A DNA stretch of 64,000 bases from Pseudacidovorax sp. (GCF_017991995.1 NZ_JAGOPN010000022.1:52605-116604), one strand, 5' to 3'; shown: positions 28,678 through 38,272, counted from the first letter of the stretch. The notes: generated from the letters alone by a model not told the origin. Translations and numbers: made by a program.

Positions 28678-29928
28678 ATGCGCCTTCCCCTTCTTCCCCG
28701 CGCCGCCGCCTGCCTGTGGGGCGCGGTGGTGTTCATGCCGGTGGGCCTGAACTACATGGCCTTCCTGCTGCTGCTGGCGACGATGCTGGTGGCAGGCGAC
28801 TGGCGCGAGCGCGTGGAGCGCCTGGCCCACCATCCGCTGCGCTGGCCCCTCGCGGCGCTGGTGCTGTGGCAGCTGGTCGTGCTGGTCATCGGGCCGCACT
28901 ACGCCGAGACCGGCGTCAACCTGTGGCACGGCATCCGCATCCCGCTGACCATCCTGCTGGCCCTGATGCTCACCCGCGAGGAGGCGGTGTGGGCGATGCG
29001 CGGCTTCCTGGGCATCGCCTTCTTCAACATCGCCTACACGGCGGTGTTCTATTTCATCCTGATGAAGTTCGGCGTGATGCCGCCCATGGGCGTGCTCAAG
29101 CCGATGATCATGCTGGTGGGCAACAAGTCGATCAACGATGCGCTGCTCTACACCGTGCTGGGCGGCGCCTCGGCCGCCTGGGCGCTGCAGCGGCTGGTGG
29201 AGCACCGGCCCTACCGGGCGGTGGCCGGCTTCGCGCTGACGGCTGCGACGGTCTTCATCGTCAACTGGAACCTGCCTTCGCGCACCTCGCTGCTGGCCAT
29301 GCTGATCGTGCTGCCCCTGCTGTGCGTGCACCAGTGGCGCAGCCACTGGCGCGGCATGGCCGTGGCGCTGGCGGCCGTGGTGGTGGTGCTCGGCTTCGCG
29401 CTGCGCGAGGCGCCGCCCGTGGTCGAGCAGAAGCTGGCCCAGGGTGTGTCGGAGATCGAGGCCGCACGCGCTGGCGCGGTCTCCGAGGGCAGCTGGGTGG
29501 TGCGCTACCACATGTACACCGTCACCGGCCGCATGATCGCCGACCGGCCGCTGGCGGGCTGGGGCATCGGCGCCTGGAACCAGATCTGGCGCGAGCGCGG
29601 CCCGGCCCTGCTGGCCAACTACAACATGCCGCACAACGACTTCCTGTGGATGGGCTCACAGACCGGTCTGCCCGGCGTGGCCGCGCTGCTGGCCGTGATG
29701 CTGTGCGCCGTGTGGCAGGCCTGGAAGCGACCGGACCTGTCTGGCCGCGTGGCCTTCGCCGCCACGCTCATCATGCTGCTGGCCAGCTGCGTCAACTCGG
29801 CCCTGCGGGACGCGCAGATCGGGTTGTCGCTGCTGTGGGTGGGGATGGTGTTCCTGCGGCTTTCGCGCGAGCCGGCGGGCGCCTGGCTGGCGGTGCTGCC
29901 ACGGCGCTGGCGAGGCGCCTCGGTCTAG
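28678..29928 (+). CDS. O-antigen ligase family protein
   Basis: The 416-residue inner-membrane protein has ten to twelve hydrophobic segments and a larger periplasmic loop between about residues 255 and 320 containing RPLAGWGIGAWNQIW and NMPHNDFLWMGSQTGLPG. These match the Wzy_C/WaaL family, which joins O-antigen or other glycans to lipid A core or to proteins. No sugar-transferase genes are adjacent, so the acceptor is unknown. The ATG at 28678 is preferred because the protein then starts directly before the first helix. Confidence 0.82.
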   Translation: MRLPLLPRAAACLWGAVVFMPVGLNYMAFLLLLATMLVAGDWRERVERLAHHPLRWPLAALVLWQLVVLVIGPHYAETGVNLWHGIRIPLTILLALMLTREEAVWAMRGFLGIAFFNIAYTAVFYFILMKFGVMPPMGVLKPMIMLVGNKSINDALLYTVLGGASAAWALQRLVEHRPYRAVAGFALTAATVFIVNWNLPSRTSLLAMLIVLPLLCVHQWRSHWRGMAVALAAVVVVLGFALREAPPVVEQKLAQGVSEIEAARAGAVSEGSWVVRYHMYTVTGRMIADRPLAGWGIGAWNQIWRERGPALLANYNMPHNDFLWMGSQTGLPGVAALLAVMLCAVWQAWKRPDLSGRVAFAATLIMLLASCVNSALRDAQIGLSLLWVGMVFLRLSREPAGAWLAVLPRRWRGASV

Positions 29929-29944
29929 CACTGCCGCCAGAAAC

Positions 29945-29982
29945 GACAAGGCCGCCGGGGATGACCCGGCGGCCTTGTTTCG
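29945..29982. terminator. Terminator between the O-antigen ligase and zinc-finger genes
   Basis: ACAAGGCCGCCGGG pairs with CCCGGCGGCCTTGT around a short loop and is followed by TTTCGTT. The genes on either side converge, so it may act on both strands. Confidence 0.88.
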
Positions 29983-30027
29983 TTCTGGCGTAGGGCCCGC
30001 GAATCGAGGGCCCGGGTGGCGCCTGCC

Positions 30028-30237
30028 TCAGTGGCCGCCGGCCACCACCTCGCCCGCCTTCAGGCGGTACAGCGTGCCGCAATACGGGCACTTGGCCTCG
30101 CCCGTGCGGGCGACGTCCAGGTACACCTTGGGATGGGTGTTCCACAGCTTCATGTCGGCCTTGGGGCTGGGACAGAAGACGCCGCCCTGGTGGTTCAGGT
30201 CCTTGGCGGCGAGTTCGACGACGGCGGAAGTGGACAT
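30028..30237 (-). CDS. CHCC-type zinc-finger protein
   Basis: The 69-residue protein has the spaced ligands Cys22, His35, Cys50 and Cys53 (FCPSP, NTHPKVYL, KCPYCGTLYRL). This fits the zf-CHCC family, which is related to the small NDUFS6-like subunit of complex I; the bacterial members have no well-defined role. It starts 5 bases after the ilvE stop, so it is almost certainly cotranscribed with ilvE. Confidence 0.85.
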   Translation of the reverse strand: MSTSAVVELAAKDLNHQGGVFCPSPKADMKLWNTHPKVYLDVARTGEAKCPYCGTLYRLKAGEVVAGGH

Positions 30238-30242
30238 GGCGA

Positions 30243-31178
30243 TCAGACCTTGGTGAGCCAGTGGGCGTACTTGGGATTGCGGCCGTTGACGATGTCGAAG
30301 AAGGCGTTCTGCACCTTCTCGGTCACGGGGCCGCGGCTGCCGATGCCGATCTGCACCCGGTCGAGTTCGCGGATGGGCGTGACCTCGGCGGCGGTGCCGG
30401 TGAAGAAGGCCTCATCGGCGATGTAGACCTCGTCGCGCGTGATGCGCTTCTGCACCACCTCGATGCCGAGGTCCTTGGCGATGTGCAGGATGGTGTTGCG
30501 CGTGATGCCGTTGAGCGCGCCGGCCGACAGGTCGGGCGTGTAGATCGTGCCGCCCTTGACCACAAAGATGTTCTCGCCCGCGCCTTCGGAGACGAAGCCG
30601 GCCGCGTCCAGCAGCAGGGCCTCGTCGTAGCCGTCTTCCGTGGCCTCCATGTTGGCCAGGATGGAGTTGCTGTAGTTGGAGACCGCCTTGGCCTGCGTCA
30701 TCGTGATGTTCACGTGGTGGCGGGTGTAGCTGCTGGTCTTGACGCGGATGCCGCGCTTGAGGCCCTCTTCGCCCAGGTAGGCGCCCCAGGCCCAGGCCGC
30801 GACCATCGCATGGATGGTGTTGCCCTTGGGGCTCACGCCCAGCTTCTCGGAGCCGATCCAGACCAGCGGGCGCAGGTAGCAGCTTTCGAGCTGGTTGGCC
30901 CGCACGACTTCCTTCTGCGCCTCGTTGAGTTGCTCCTTGCTGAACGGGATGTTCATGCGCAGGATCTTGGCGCTGTTGTAGAGGCGCTCGGTGTGCTCTT
31001 CGAGGCGGAAGATGGCGGTGCCATTCACGGTGTTGTAGGCCCGCACTCCTTCGAAGGCGCCGCAGCCGTAGTGCAGCGTGTGGGTCAGCACATGGATCTT
31101 CGCGTCGCGCCAGTCGACGAGTTCACCGTCCATCCAGATCTTGCCGTCACGGTCGGCCAGCGAGGGGATCGCGCTCAT
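30243..31178 (-). CDS. ilvE: Branched-chain amino acid aminotransferase
   Basis: This PLP enzyme performs the last step of valine, leucine and isoleucine synthesis. The 311-residue product shows the class IV fold: HYGCGAFEGVRAY near residue 37, the PLP-lysine region MTQAKAVSNYSNSILA near residue 160, the ALLLDAAGFVSEGAGENIF signature near residue 187 and FFTGTAAEVTPI near residue 259. Length and motifs are normal. The small zinc-finger gene follows in the same operon. Confidence 0.96.
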   Translation of the reverse strand: MSAIPSLADRDGKIWMDGELVDWRDAKIHVLTHTLHYGCGAFEGVRAYNTVNGTAIFRLEEHTERLYNSAKILRMNIPFSKEQLNEAQKEVVRANQLESCYLRPLVWIGSEKLGVSPKGNTIHAMVAAWAWGAYLGEEGLKRGIRVKTSSYTRHHVNITMTQAKAVSNYSNSILANMEATEDGYDEALLLDAAGFVSEGAGENIFVVKGGTIYTPDLSAGALNGITRNTILHIAKDLGIEVVQKRITRDEVYIADEAFFTGTAAEVTPIRELDRVQIGIGSRGPVTEKVQNAFFDIVNGRNPKYAHWLTKV

Positions 31179-31296
31179 GTCTTGCTTGTCCTTGCAGGGA
31201 GAAATGCGGGGAGCCGGCGATTTTAAGGCGCCGGCCTGCCCGGGCTTTTACTCGGGCTTACAGGCCGCGCAGGCGACCCCGGCCACGCGGCGCACG

Positions 31297-31302
31297 CACA
31301 AT
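31297..31302 (+). promoter_or_regulatory. Promoter -10-like element for rdgC
   Basis: CACAAT followed by CGCCCGCTT lies 38 bases before the rdgC GTG. It is a weaker member of the recurring AATCGC-type element. No clear -35 was found. Confidence 0.3.
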
Positions 31303-31334
31303 CGCCCGCTTCGCGTTTTTCCCGCCGACCTGCC

Positions 31335-32360
31335 GTGCCCCGTTTCAAGAACGTCATCAGCTTCCGCATCGAGCCCGCATGGGCGCCCGACTTCGACGCC
31401 GCCCAGCAGCAGCTGGAAAAGGAGCGCTTCGTGCCCTGCGGCGCGACGCAGGAATCGTCCGCCGGCTGGGTCGAGCCCCGCGGCCAGGCCGAGGGCCCGC
31501 TGCTGGAGTCCGTCGGCGGCCAGTGGCTGTTGGAGTACATGGTCGAGAGCAAGACGCTGCCCGCCTCGGTGGTGCGCCGCAAGCTCGACGAGCGCTGCGC
31601 GCAGATCGAGCAGCAGACCGGCCGCCAGCCCGGCAAGAAGGAGAAGAAGCAGCTCAAGGAAGACATCACGCAGGAGCTGCTGCCCATGGCCTTCACCCGC
31701 CATGCGCGCATCGCCGTGTGGATCGACCCGGGCGCAAGGCGACTGACGCTGGACACCTCCAACCAGGCCCGCGCCGACGGCGTGGTGACGGCCCTGGTCA
31801 AGGCGCTGGACGGCTTCGGCGTGTCGGCCTTCCACACGCAGGTGGAGCCCGGCAGCGCCATGGCCGGCTGGCTGGCCACGCAGGAGCCACCGGCGGGCTT
31901 TTCCATCGACCGCGACTGCGAGCTCAAGGCCACGGACGACTCCAAGGCCGTGGTGCGCTATGCCAAGCATCCCCTGGACATCGAGGAGGTGCGCGAGCAC
32001 ATCGCCCAGGGCAAGCGGCCGACCCGCCTGGCGCTGACCTGGGAGGACCGCGTCTCCTTCGAGCTGACCGAGGGCATGCAGCTGCGCAAGCTGCAGTTCC
32101 TGGAAGGCGTGTTCGACGGCGCCGGCAGCGATGCGCAGGCCAAGGACGAGGGCTTCGACACCGATGCCGCCATCGTGACCGGCGAGCTGGGGCAGTTGCT
32201 GCCCGCGTTGCTGGAGGCACTGGGCGGGGAGATGGCGCCGGGCATGGCGGCGGCAGCCGCGCCAGCGCCGGTGGCCGCGCCGCGGGCTGAATCGCAATTG
32301 GTGGCAGAGACAACGCCCGGATCGACGTCGGCGACCGACGACGACGGCCCGCCCTTCTGA
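31335..32360 (+). CDS. rdgC: Recombination-associated protein RdgC
   Basis: RdgC is a ring-forming DNA-binding protein that limits RecA activity. The 341-residue product starts with PRFKNVISFRI and has the conserved ESSAGWVEPRG, EYMVESKTLPASVVRRKLDE, DITQELLPMAF and LALTWEDRVSFELTE segments in order. The start is GTG at 31335. The last 50 residues are Ala- and Pro-rich and end in DDDGPPF. A palindromic repeat pair lies right after the stop. Confidence 0.93.
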   Translation: MPRFKNVISFRIEPAWAPDFDAAQQQLEKERFVPCGATQESSAGWVEPRGQAEGPLLESVGGQWLLEYMVESKTLPASVVRRKLDERCAQIEQQTGRQPGKKEKKQLKEDITQELLPMAFTRHARIAVWIDPGARRLTLDTSNQARADGVVTALVKALDGFGVSAFHTQVEPGSAMAGWLATQEPPAGFSIDRDCELKATDDSKAVVRYAKHPLDIEEVREHIAQGKRPTRLALTWEDRVSFELTEGMQLRKLQFLEGVFDGAGSDAQAKDEGFDTDAAIVTGELGQLLPALLEALGGEMAPGMAAAAAPAPVAAPRAESQLVAETTPGSTSATDDDGPPF

Positions 32361-32367
32361 AGATGAA

Positions 32368-32481
32368 GCCCCTCACTCCTTGCGGGAGAGGGGTTGGGGA
32401 GAGGGGGAGCCTGCGCGCCAACAGCCCTGCGCCTTGCGAGCGCCGCTCCTCTCCCCCGCCCCCCACAAGGGGAGAGGGAGC
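32368..32481. repeat. Inverted pair of CCCTCTCCC-type REP elements
   Basis: A 43-base arm (32368-32410) and a 37-base arm (32445-32481) are imperfect reverse complements around a 34-base spacer. Each arm holds its own small palindrome around TTGCGGGAG or CACAAGGGGAGAGGG. A single related element lies at 47438-47466. This is the layout of a REPIN, mobilised elsewhere by RAYT transposases. It is located between rdgC and the convergent small membrane protein gene. Confidence 0.78.
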
Positions 32482-32517
32482 AGAAAACGGGCGCCCTCGT
32501 GGAAAGAGAAAGGTCGC

Positions 32518-32988
32518 TCAGCGACCGTCCGGCGCCACCCCGGTCGCCATGCCGCCGGCCTCGGCAACCGAGGGCACGACCGCCGCCGCCTCCTCCACCT
32601 GAACCGGCCGCGTCAGCTTCCATTCCCGCAGCTTGCCTTCGTGGAAGGTCGCGTCCACGTAGGAGTCGCTGTTGTCGGTCCAGCGGAAGACTTCGGGCTG
32701 CACGCCTTCGGGCGTCTGTGCGGCGCCGATCGCGCGGGTCATGGCGATCACATGCAGCAGCGTCATGCGCGGCTTGAGCTTGGCATTGAGCATCACCGCA
32801 CTGTCCACATAGCCCATCGGCCGGTTGCCGGCGCGGCGAAGCACCGTCATCGTGCGCGTGAAGTGCAGCAGCAGGAACATCATGATGCCGCCAGCCACGC
32901 CAACGACGCCCGCCAGGCCATAGCTGCGCCATCCGATCACCAGCAGGGCCAGTCCCGCGACCGGGACGAGGATTTTCGAGAGAGTCAT
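32518..32988 (-). CDS. Conserved small membrane protein
   Basis: The 156-residue protein has two N-terminal hydrophobic segments (about residues 5-20 and 25-43) followed by a soluble part with LNAKLKPRMTLLHVIAMTRA and FRWTDNSDSYVDATFHEGKL. Similar proteins are common in Burkholderiales. I recall that some are labelled glycerate kinase, but nothing kinase-like is visible here. The soluble half faces the cytoplasm if both helices span the membrane. Function unknown. Confidence 0.65.
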   Translation of the reverse strand: MTLSKILVPVAGLALLVIGWRSYGLAGVVGVAGGIMMFLLLHFTRTMTVLRRAGNRPMGYVDSAVMLNAKLKPRMTLLHVIAMTRAIGAAQTPEGVQPEVFRWTDNSDSYVDATFHEGKLREWKLTRPVQVEEAAAVVPSVAEAGGMATGVAPDGR

Positions 32989-33064
32989 GGCGGCAGATTG
33001 TCCCTGCTCGCGCCGCGGGTCCGCATTGCGGACATCCGCAGGCCGCGCTGCGGGTCAACCCGGA

Positions 33065-34579
33065 TCACTTGACCATCTCGCGCATCCGGCGGCGCAGGGC
33101 GCGCTCACGTTTCTGCTCCTCATCCCAGTCGTGGCGGATCGCCCAGGTGACGGAGATCGCCATCAGCACCAACACCAGCGCGAAGGGCAGTGCGAACACG
33201 ATGGTGGCCGTCTGCACCGCGTTCAAGCCGCCCGCCAGCAGCAGGCTCAGCGCGATGGCCGCCACCAGCACGCCCCAGATGATCTTGACGCGGGCGGGCG
33301 GGTTGGGATTGCCCTGCGTGCTCATGGTGCCCAGCACCAGCGTGGCCGAATCGCCCGAAGTGACGAAGAAGACGAACACCAGGATGGTGGCCACCACGGA
33401 CAGGATGGCGCCGCCGGGCATCGCGTCGAACATCACGAACATCGCGCTCGACACGTTGGAAGCCACGGCCTCGGCCAGCGGGACGCCACGGAAGATCTCG
33501 TAGTTGAGCGCCGTGCCGCCAAACACCGCGAACCAGGCGAAGCCCACCAGGCTGGGCGCCAGCACGGTGCCCACCAGGAATTGGCGCACCGTGCGCCCGC
33601 GCGAGACCCGCGCGATGAACAGGCCCACGAAGGGCGACCAGGCCAGCCACCAGGCCCAGTAGAAGATGGTCCAGTCGCCGATCCACGAGCTCTGGCGGAA
33701 GGGCGTCATGCGCAGGCTCATCCGCACGAAGTCGCTGAGGTAGGAACCCAGGGTGGCGGTAAAGGTGTCGATGATGGCGATGGTCGGCCCCAGGCACAGC
33801 ACCACCAGGGCCAGCAGGCCGGCCACGATCAGGTTGCCCATCGACAGCCACTTGACGCCGCGCTCCACGCCGCTCACGGCCGAGGTGAGGAACAGCACCG
33901 TGGTCACCACGATGATGGCCGACTCTGTCCATCGGCTGTCGGGCAGGCCGAACGCCTGCTGCAGCCCGGCACCGATCTGCGTGGCGCCCATGCCCAGCGA
34001 CGCGGCGACGCCGAAGGCCGTGGCGACCACAGCCAGCACGTTGACCACCGGCGACAGCCGCCGGGTCCAGGCCCAGGGCAGCGCCTCGGTGGCCGAACTC
34101 ACCAGCGGCAAGGCCTTGCGCCGGAAGGTGAAGAAGCTGATCGCCAAGCCCACGATGCCGTAGATGGCCCAGGGATGGAAGCCCCAGTGGAAGAAGGAAT
34201 AGCGCATGGCCGCGCCCGCAGCGTCCGCCGTGTTGGGCGCGATGCCCGGCGGCGGCGTGACGTAGTGCGACACCGGCTCGGCCACGCCCCAGAACACCAG
34301 GCCGATGCCCATGCCGGCCGCGAACAGCATCGAGAACCAGGCACCCAGGGAGAACTCGGGCTCGTCGTCCTCGTCGCCGAGCTTGAGGTCGCCGTAACGG
34401 CTCACGGCCAGGAAGAAGGCCAGCAGCACCAGGCCCAGCACCACCCACAGGTAGAACCAGCCGAAGGTGCGGGTGATGTCGGCGAGCAGCGTGCCGAAGA
34501 CGCTGTCCAGTGTGCGGGGCGAGATCAGGCCCCAGAGCACCACGGCCCCGATGATGGCCGCGGAAACGATGAGTTGCAT
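33065..34579 (-). CDS. BCCT family transporter (betaine/choline/carnitine type)
   Basis: The 504-residue protein has twelve membrane helices. Family motifs include GMGIGLVFWGVAEPVSHY near residue 87, the glycine/tryptophan-rich MRYSFFHWGFHPWAIYGIVG, and the BCCT signature WAWWLAWSPFVGLFIARVSR near residue 310. BCCT carriers take up compatible solutes or choline, driven by sodium or protons. The C-terminal tail is short (about 25 residues and Arg-rich), unlike osmosensing BetP with its long tail. Substrate not determined. Confidence 0.9.
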   Translation of the reverse strand: MQLIVSAAIIGAVVLWGLISPRTLDSVFGTLLADITRTFGWFYLWVVLGLVLLAFFLAVSRYGDLKLGDEDDEPEFSLGAWFSMLFAAGMGIGLVFWGVAEPVSHYVTPPPGIAPNTADAAGAAMRYSFFHWGFHPWAIYGIVGLAISFFTFRRKALPLVSSATEALPWAWTRRLSPVVNVLAVVATAFGVAASLGMGATQIGAGLQQAFGLPDSRWTESAIIVVTTVLFLTSAVSGVERGVKWLSMGNLIVAGLLALVVLCLGPTIAIIDTFTATLGSYLSDFVRMSLRMTPFRQSSWIGDWTIFYWAWWLAWSPFVGLFIARVSRGRTVRQFLVGTVLAPSLVGFAWFAVFGGTALNYEIFRGVPLAEAVASNVSSAMFVMFDAMPGGAILSVVATILVFVFFVTSGDSATLVLGTMSTQGNPNPPARVKIIWGVLVAAIALSLLLAGGLNAVQTATIVFALPFALVLVLMAISVTWAIRHDWDEEQKRERALRRRMREMVK

Positions 34580-34954
34580 GGCGCACTCCTCCTCGATCGG
34601 TGCGCCCTGCGTGGCCCGCCGTGCCCCCCGGGGAACGGTTCAGGCGTCCGCCACGCATGCTGCATGCCGGCACGGGCGCTGATGGATGAAAACACCCGCG
34701 GACGACGGCGCGGCATCGGGCGATGCACGAACCAGTCCACGGACGAGGGGCGGGCGGCAGCGGGGCCACCCCGATGCCCAGACTACCGGCGCGAGAGGCC
34801 GGATAGGGCGGAACGAAGGCGCGGATTGTAGGCGGCGGGCACCCGGCGTGTCTGTAGGCGCAGGCCGGGCGTCGGGCAGGCGGGACGCGGTTGCGCGGTT
34901 GCGCGGTTCCTCCGCACCCGTCGACGGGCGCCGCGCTGGAATCAACGCAGCAGC
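34580..34954. other. 375-base gap between the BCCT gene and radA
   Basis: No convincing gene or RNA is visible. Both flanking genes are on the minus strand, so the gap must hold the BCCT promoter and the end of the radA transcript. A small tandem repeat of GCGGTTGC (about 2.5 copies) lies at 34886-34908. Open frames across it are GC-driven and have no family features. Confidence 0.6.
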
Positions 34955-36337
34955 TCAGTCCAGCTGCCGCACCACCGCCATCGCCTCGTCCACCCGGTCG
35001 ACGGCATGGATGGTCAGCCCCTCGATGGGCTTCTTCGGCGCATTGGCCTTGGGCACCAGCGCCACCGAGAAGCCCAGCTTGGCCGCCTCGCGCAGGCGCT
35101 CCTGCCCACGCGGCGCCGGCCGCACCTCGCCGGCCAGGCCGACTTCGCCGAAGGCCACGAAGCCCTTGGGCAGCGCCTTGCCGCGCAGGCTGGAGCTGAT
35201 GGCCAGCATCACCGCCAGGTCGGCCGCCGGCTCGGTGATGCGCACGCCGCCCACGGCGTTGACGAACACGTCCTGGTCCATGCTGGCCACGCCCGCATGG
35301 CGGTGCAGCACTGCCAGCAGCATGGCCAGGCGGTCGCGCTCCAGGCCCACCGACAGGCGGCGCGGGCTGGGGCCGCCGTCGTCCACCAGCGCCTGGATCT
35401 CCACCAGCATCGGCCGTGTGCCCTCCAGCGTCACCAGCACCACGCTGCCGGGCACCGGCTGCGCATGCTGGCTCAGGAAGATGGCACTGGGATTGGCCAC
35501 GCCGCGCAGGCCGCGCTCGGTCATGGCGAAGACGCCGATCTCGTTGACGGCGCCGAAGCGGTTCTTGATGGCGCGCACCAGGCGGAAGCTGGAATGCGTG
35601 TCGCCCTCGAAGTACAGCACCGTGTCCACCATGTGCTCCAGCACGCGCGGGCCGGCCAGCGCGCCTTCCTTGGTCACATGGCCCACCAGCACCACCGCGG
35701 TGCCGCTGGCCTTCGCGAAGCGCGTCAGGTGCGCGGCGCATTCGCGCACCTGCGCCACCGAGCCGGGCGCCGAAGTGAGCTGGTCGGAATACACGGTCTG
35801 GATCGAATCGATGATGGCGATGGCAGGCCGGTGCGCGTCGAGCGTGGCGAGGATCTTCTCGAGCTGGATCTCGGCCATCAGCTGCACCTGCGAGCGCTCG
35901 AGCCCCAGCCGGTGGGCGCGCAGCGCCACCTGGGCGCCGCTTTCCTCGCCGGTCACGTACAGGGCGATCTGCCCGGCGTTCTGCAGCGCGTCGGCCGCCT
36001 GCAGCAGCAGGGTCGACTTGCCGATGCCCGGGTCGCCGCCGATCAGCGTCACGCCGCCCGGCACGATCCCGCCGCCGAGCACGCGATCCAGCTCTTCCAG
36101 GCCGGTGGCCGTGCGCGCCACGTCGGTGGCCTCGATCTCGGCCAGCACCGCCAGCTCGGAGGCGCCGCCCAGCGCGGCGAAGGTGTTGCCGAAGCGGTTC
36201 TGCGCCGCGCCGGGCGCCGCGGCCGGCGCCTGCTCGACCAGCGAGTTCCACGCGCCGCAGGAGGGGCATTTGCCGAGCCACTTGGGGCTGGTGCCTCCAC
36301 ATTCGCTGCACACGTACTGGGTCTTGTCCTTGGCCAT
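34955..36337 (-). CDS. radA: DNA repair protein RadA
   Basis: RadA is a RecA-like helicase that processes recombination intermediates. The 460-residue product has the N-terminal C4 zinc finger (CSECGGTSPKWLGKCPSCGA), Walker A GGDPGIGKSTLL near residue 94, the AIIDSIQTVYS Walker B region, the RadA-specific KNRFGAVNEIGVF near residue 254, and a C-terminal Lon-like domain. The ATG at 36337 puts the zinc finger at the very N-terminus; further upstream codons are not conserved. Confidence 0.96.
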   Translation of the reverse strand: MAKDKTQYVCSECGGTSPKWLGKCPSCGAWNSLVEQAPAAAPGAAQNRFGNTFAALGGASELAVLAEIEATDVARTATGLEELDRVLGGGIVPGGVTLIGGDPGIGKSTLLLQAADALQNAGQIALYVTGEESGAQVALRAHRLGLERSQVQLMAEIQLEKILATLDAHRPAIAIIDSIQTVYSDQLTSAPGSVAQVRECAAHLTRFAKASGTAVVLVGHVTKEGALAGPRVLEHMVDTVLYFEGDTHSSFRLVRAIKNRFGAVNEIGVFAMTERGLRGVANPSAIFLSQHAQPVPGSVVLVTLEGTRPMLVEIQALVDDGGPSPRRLSVGLERDRLAMLLAVLHRHAGVASMDQDVFVNAVGGVRITEPAADLAVMLAISSSLRGKALPKGFVAFGEVGLAGEVRPAPRGQERLREAAKLGFSVALVPKANAPKKPIEGLTIHAVDRVDEAMAVVRQLD

Positions 36338-36480
36338 CGGTCGAGTGTAGGGACCCCCATCGCGCGGCCCCGGGGCTCGCGTAAACCAGAAGGTCCGATG
36401 GCGGGACGCGCTGGAACAATGTCGGCCATCCACCGGGCGCGTCGCGCCCGTTTTTTTCCTCTCGTTCCGGAGACATCCCC

Positions 36481-37467
36481 ATGCAGATCACCCGCCGTCA
36501 CCTGCTGCAGACCACCGGCGCCTCGGCGCTGCTCGCCGGCATCGGCCAGCAGGCCTTCGCCCAGGCCGCGCTGGAGAACGCCACCATCGTCACCGGCTTC
36601 GCGGCCGGCGGCACCTCCGACACCATCTGCCGCCGCGTGGCGCAGAAGCTGCAGCCCGACTACGCCAAGGCCGTGGTGGTGGACAACCGCACCGGCGCGG
36701 GCGGCCAGATCGCCATCAACTACATCAAGGCCCGCCCGGCCGACGGCACGACGATGCTGCAGACGCCCACGTCGATGCTGACGATCTATCCGCACATCTA
36801 CAAGAAGCTGTCGTACGACCCGCAGACCGACCTCACGCCCGTGAGCCTGGGCTGCGTGTTCGACTTCGGCTTCGCCGTGGGCCCGGCCGTGCCGGCCAGC
36901 GTCAAGACCGTGGCCGACTTCCTGGCCTGGGCCAAGGCCAACCCGACGGGCGCCAACTTCGGCTCGCCCGCCGCCGGCTCCACGCCGCACTTCGTGGGCG
37001 TGCTGATCGGCAAGAGCGCCGGCGTCGAGCTCAAGCACGCAGCCTACCGCGGCACGCAGCCGGCCATGCTGGACCTGCTGGGCGGCAACATCTCGGCCGT
37101 GTCGGGCCCCATCGGCGACATCACGCAGCACCTGTCCACGGGCAAGGTCCGCATCCTGTCGGTCTCGGGCACCAAGCGCAGCCGCTTCGCACCCGACGTG
37201 CCCACGCTGATGGAGCAGGGCATCAACATGGCGCACAGCGAGTGGTTCGCCTTCTTCCTGCCACCCAAGGCCAACCCGGAGCTGGTCGCCCGCCTGAATG
37301 CCGGCATGAAGAACGCCCTGGCGCAGAAGGACGTGATCGACGGCCTGGGCACCTTCGGCCTGGAAGCCATGTCCTCCACCCCCGCCGAACTGGCCGAGCT
37401 GATCAAGAAGGACACGGCCAAGTGGGGCCCCATCGTCAAGGAAGTCGGCTTCACGGCCGAGGCCTGA
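36481..37467 (+). CDS. Bug-family tripartite tricarboxylate transporter receptor
   Basis: The 328-residue periplasmic binding protein carries a Tat-like signal (TRRHLLQTTGASALLAGIG). The Bug fold motifs follow: IVTGFAAGGTSDTICRRVAQ, VVVDNRTGAGGQIAINYI, ADGTTMLQTPTSMLTIYPH and HAAYRGTQPAMLDLLGGNIS. Such receptors bind carboxylates and other small ligands and are much expanded in Burkholderiales. No TctA/TctB permease genes are adjacent. The next two genes are enzymes, so the ligand may be their substrate. Confidence 0.88.
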   Translation: MQITRRHLLQTTGASALLAGIGQQAFAQAALENATIVTGFAAGGTSDTICRRVAQKLQPDYAKAVVVDNRTGAGGQIAINYIKARPADGTTMLQTPTSMLTIYPHIYKKLSYDPQTDLTPVSLGCVFDFGFAVGPAVPASVKTVADFLAWAKANPTGANFGSPAAGSTPHFVGVLIGKSAGVELKHAAYRGTQPAMLDLLGGNISAVSGPIGDITQHLSTGKVRILSVSGTKRSRFAPDVPTLMEQGINMAHSEWFAFFLPPKANPELVARLNAGMKNALAQKDVIDGLGTFGLEAMSSTPAELAELIKKDTAKWGPIVKEVGFTAEA

Positions 37468-37492
37468 CGAGGCCGCAGCGGGACGGATCGCC

Positions 37493-38272
37493 ATGACCTT
37501 GCCGGCCTCGTCGCTGATCCATCCCAACCTGCATCCCGACGAGCGGGCCGCCCGCGTGGAGCTGGCGGCCTGCTACCGCGTCTTCGCCATGCTGGGCTGG
37601 ACGGAGATGATCTACAACCACATCACTGTCCGGCTGCCCGACAGCGTCACGGGCGGCGAGAAGCAGTTCCTGATCAACCCCTTCGGCCTGCACTACAGCG
37701 AGGTCACGGCCAGCAACCTGGTCAAGATCGACCTGGCGGGCCGGGTGCTCGACGGCTCGGCGCATCCGGTCAATCCCGCGGGCTTCACGGTGCATGCGGC
37801 CATCCACGACGGGCTGCCCGGGGCGCACTGCGTGATGCACACCCACACCACCGCCGGCATGGCGGTGGCCTGCGTGCAGGGCGGGCTGTCGCTGTCCAAC
37901 TTCTACGCCGCGCAGTTGCATGGCCGGGTGGCGTACCACGACTTCGAGGGCGTGACGGTGCATGCCGACGAGGGCCCGCGCCTGCTGGCCAGCATCGGCG
38001 ACAAGCCGGCCGTCATCCTGCGCAACCACGGCCTGCTGGTCTGGGGCCAGACGCTGCCGCAGGCCTTCGTCACGCTGTGGACGCTGCAGCGCGCCTGCGA
38101 AGTGCAGTTGGCGACGATGAGCATGGGCACGCCGATCCCCGTGGCCGAGGCCATCGCCGAGCAATGCAAGCGCGACGCGCTGCAGTTCCACCCCAAGCAG
38201 GGTGCCGGTCAGGACGTCTTCGACGCGCTCGTACGACAGGTGGACCGGCTCGACCCTGGCTACCGCGCCTGA
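37493..38272 (+). CDS. Class II aldolase/adducin family protein
   Basis: The 259-residue protein fits the class II aldolase/adducin fold. Zinc-type histidines appear in VMHTHTTAGMAV near residue 117 and ILRNHGLLVWG near residue 178, and NHITVRLPDS lies near the N-terminus. Members include fuculose- and ribulose-phosphate aldolases and decarboxylases, but also many proteins of unknown reaction. It starts 25 bases after the Bug receptor gene and precedes a ketopantoate-reductase-like gene. Confidence 0.82.
   Translation: MTLPASSLIHPNLHPDERAARVELAACYRVFAMLGWTEMIYNHITVRLPDSVTGGEKQFLINPFGLHYSEVTASNLVKIDLAGRVLDGSAHPVNPAGFTVHAAIHDGLPGAHCVMHTHTTAGMAVACVQGGLSLSNFYAAQLHGRVAYHDFEGVTVHADEGPRLLASIGDKPAVILRNHGLLVWGQTLPQAFVTLWTLQRACEVQLATMSMGTPIPVAEAIAEQCKRDALQFHPKQGAGQDVFDALVRQVDRLDPGYRA

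Noticed and set aside
32518..32988. Label glycerate kinase for the small membrane protein
   Set aside because: The product is 156 residues with two membrane helices and no kinase motif. The label recalled for homologues looks like a copied annotation error.
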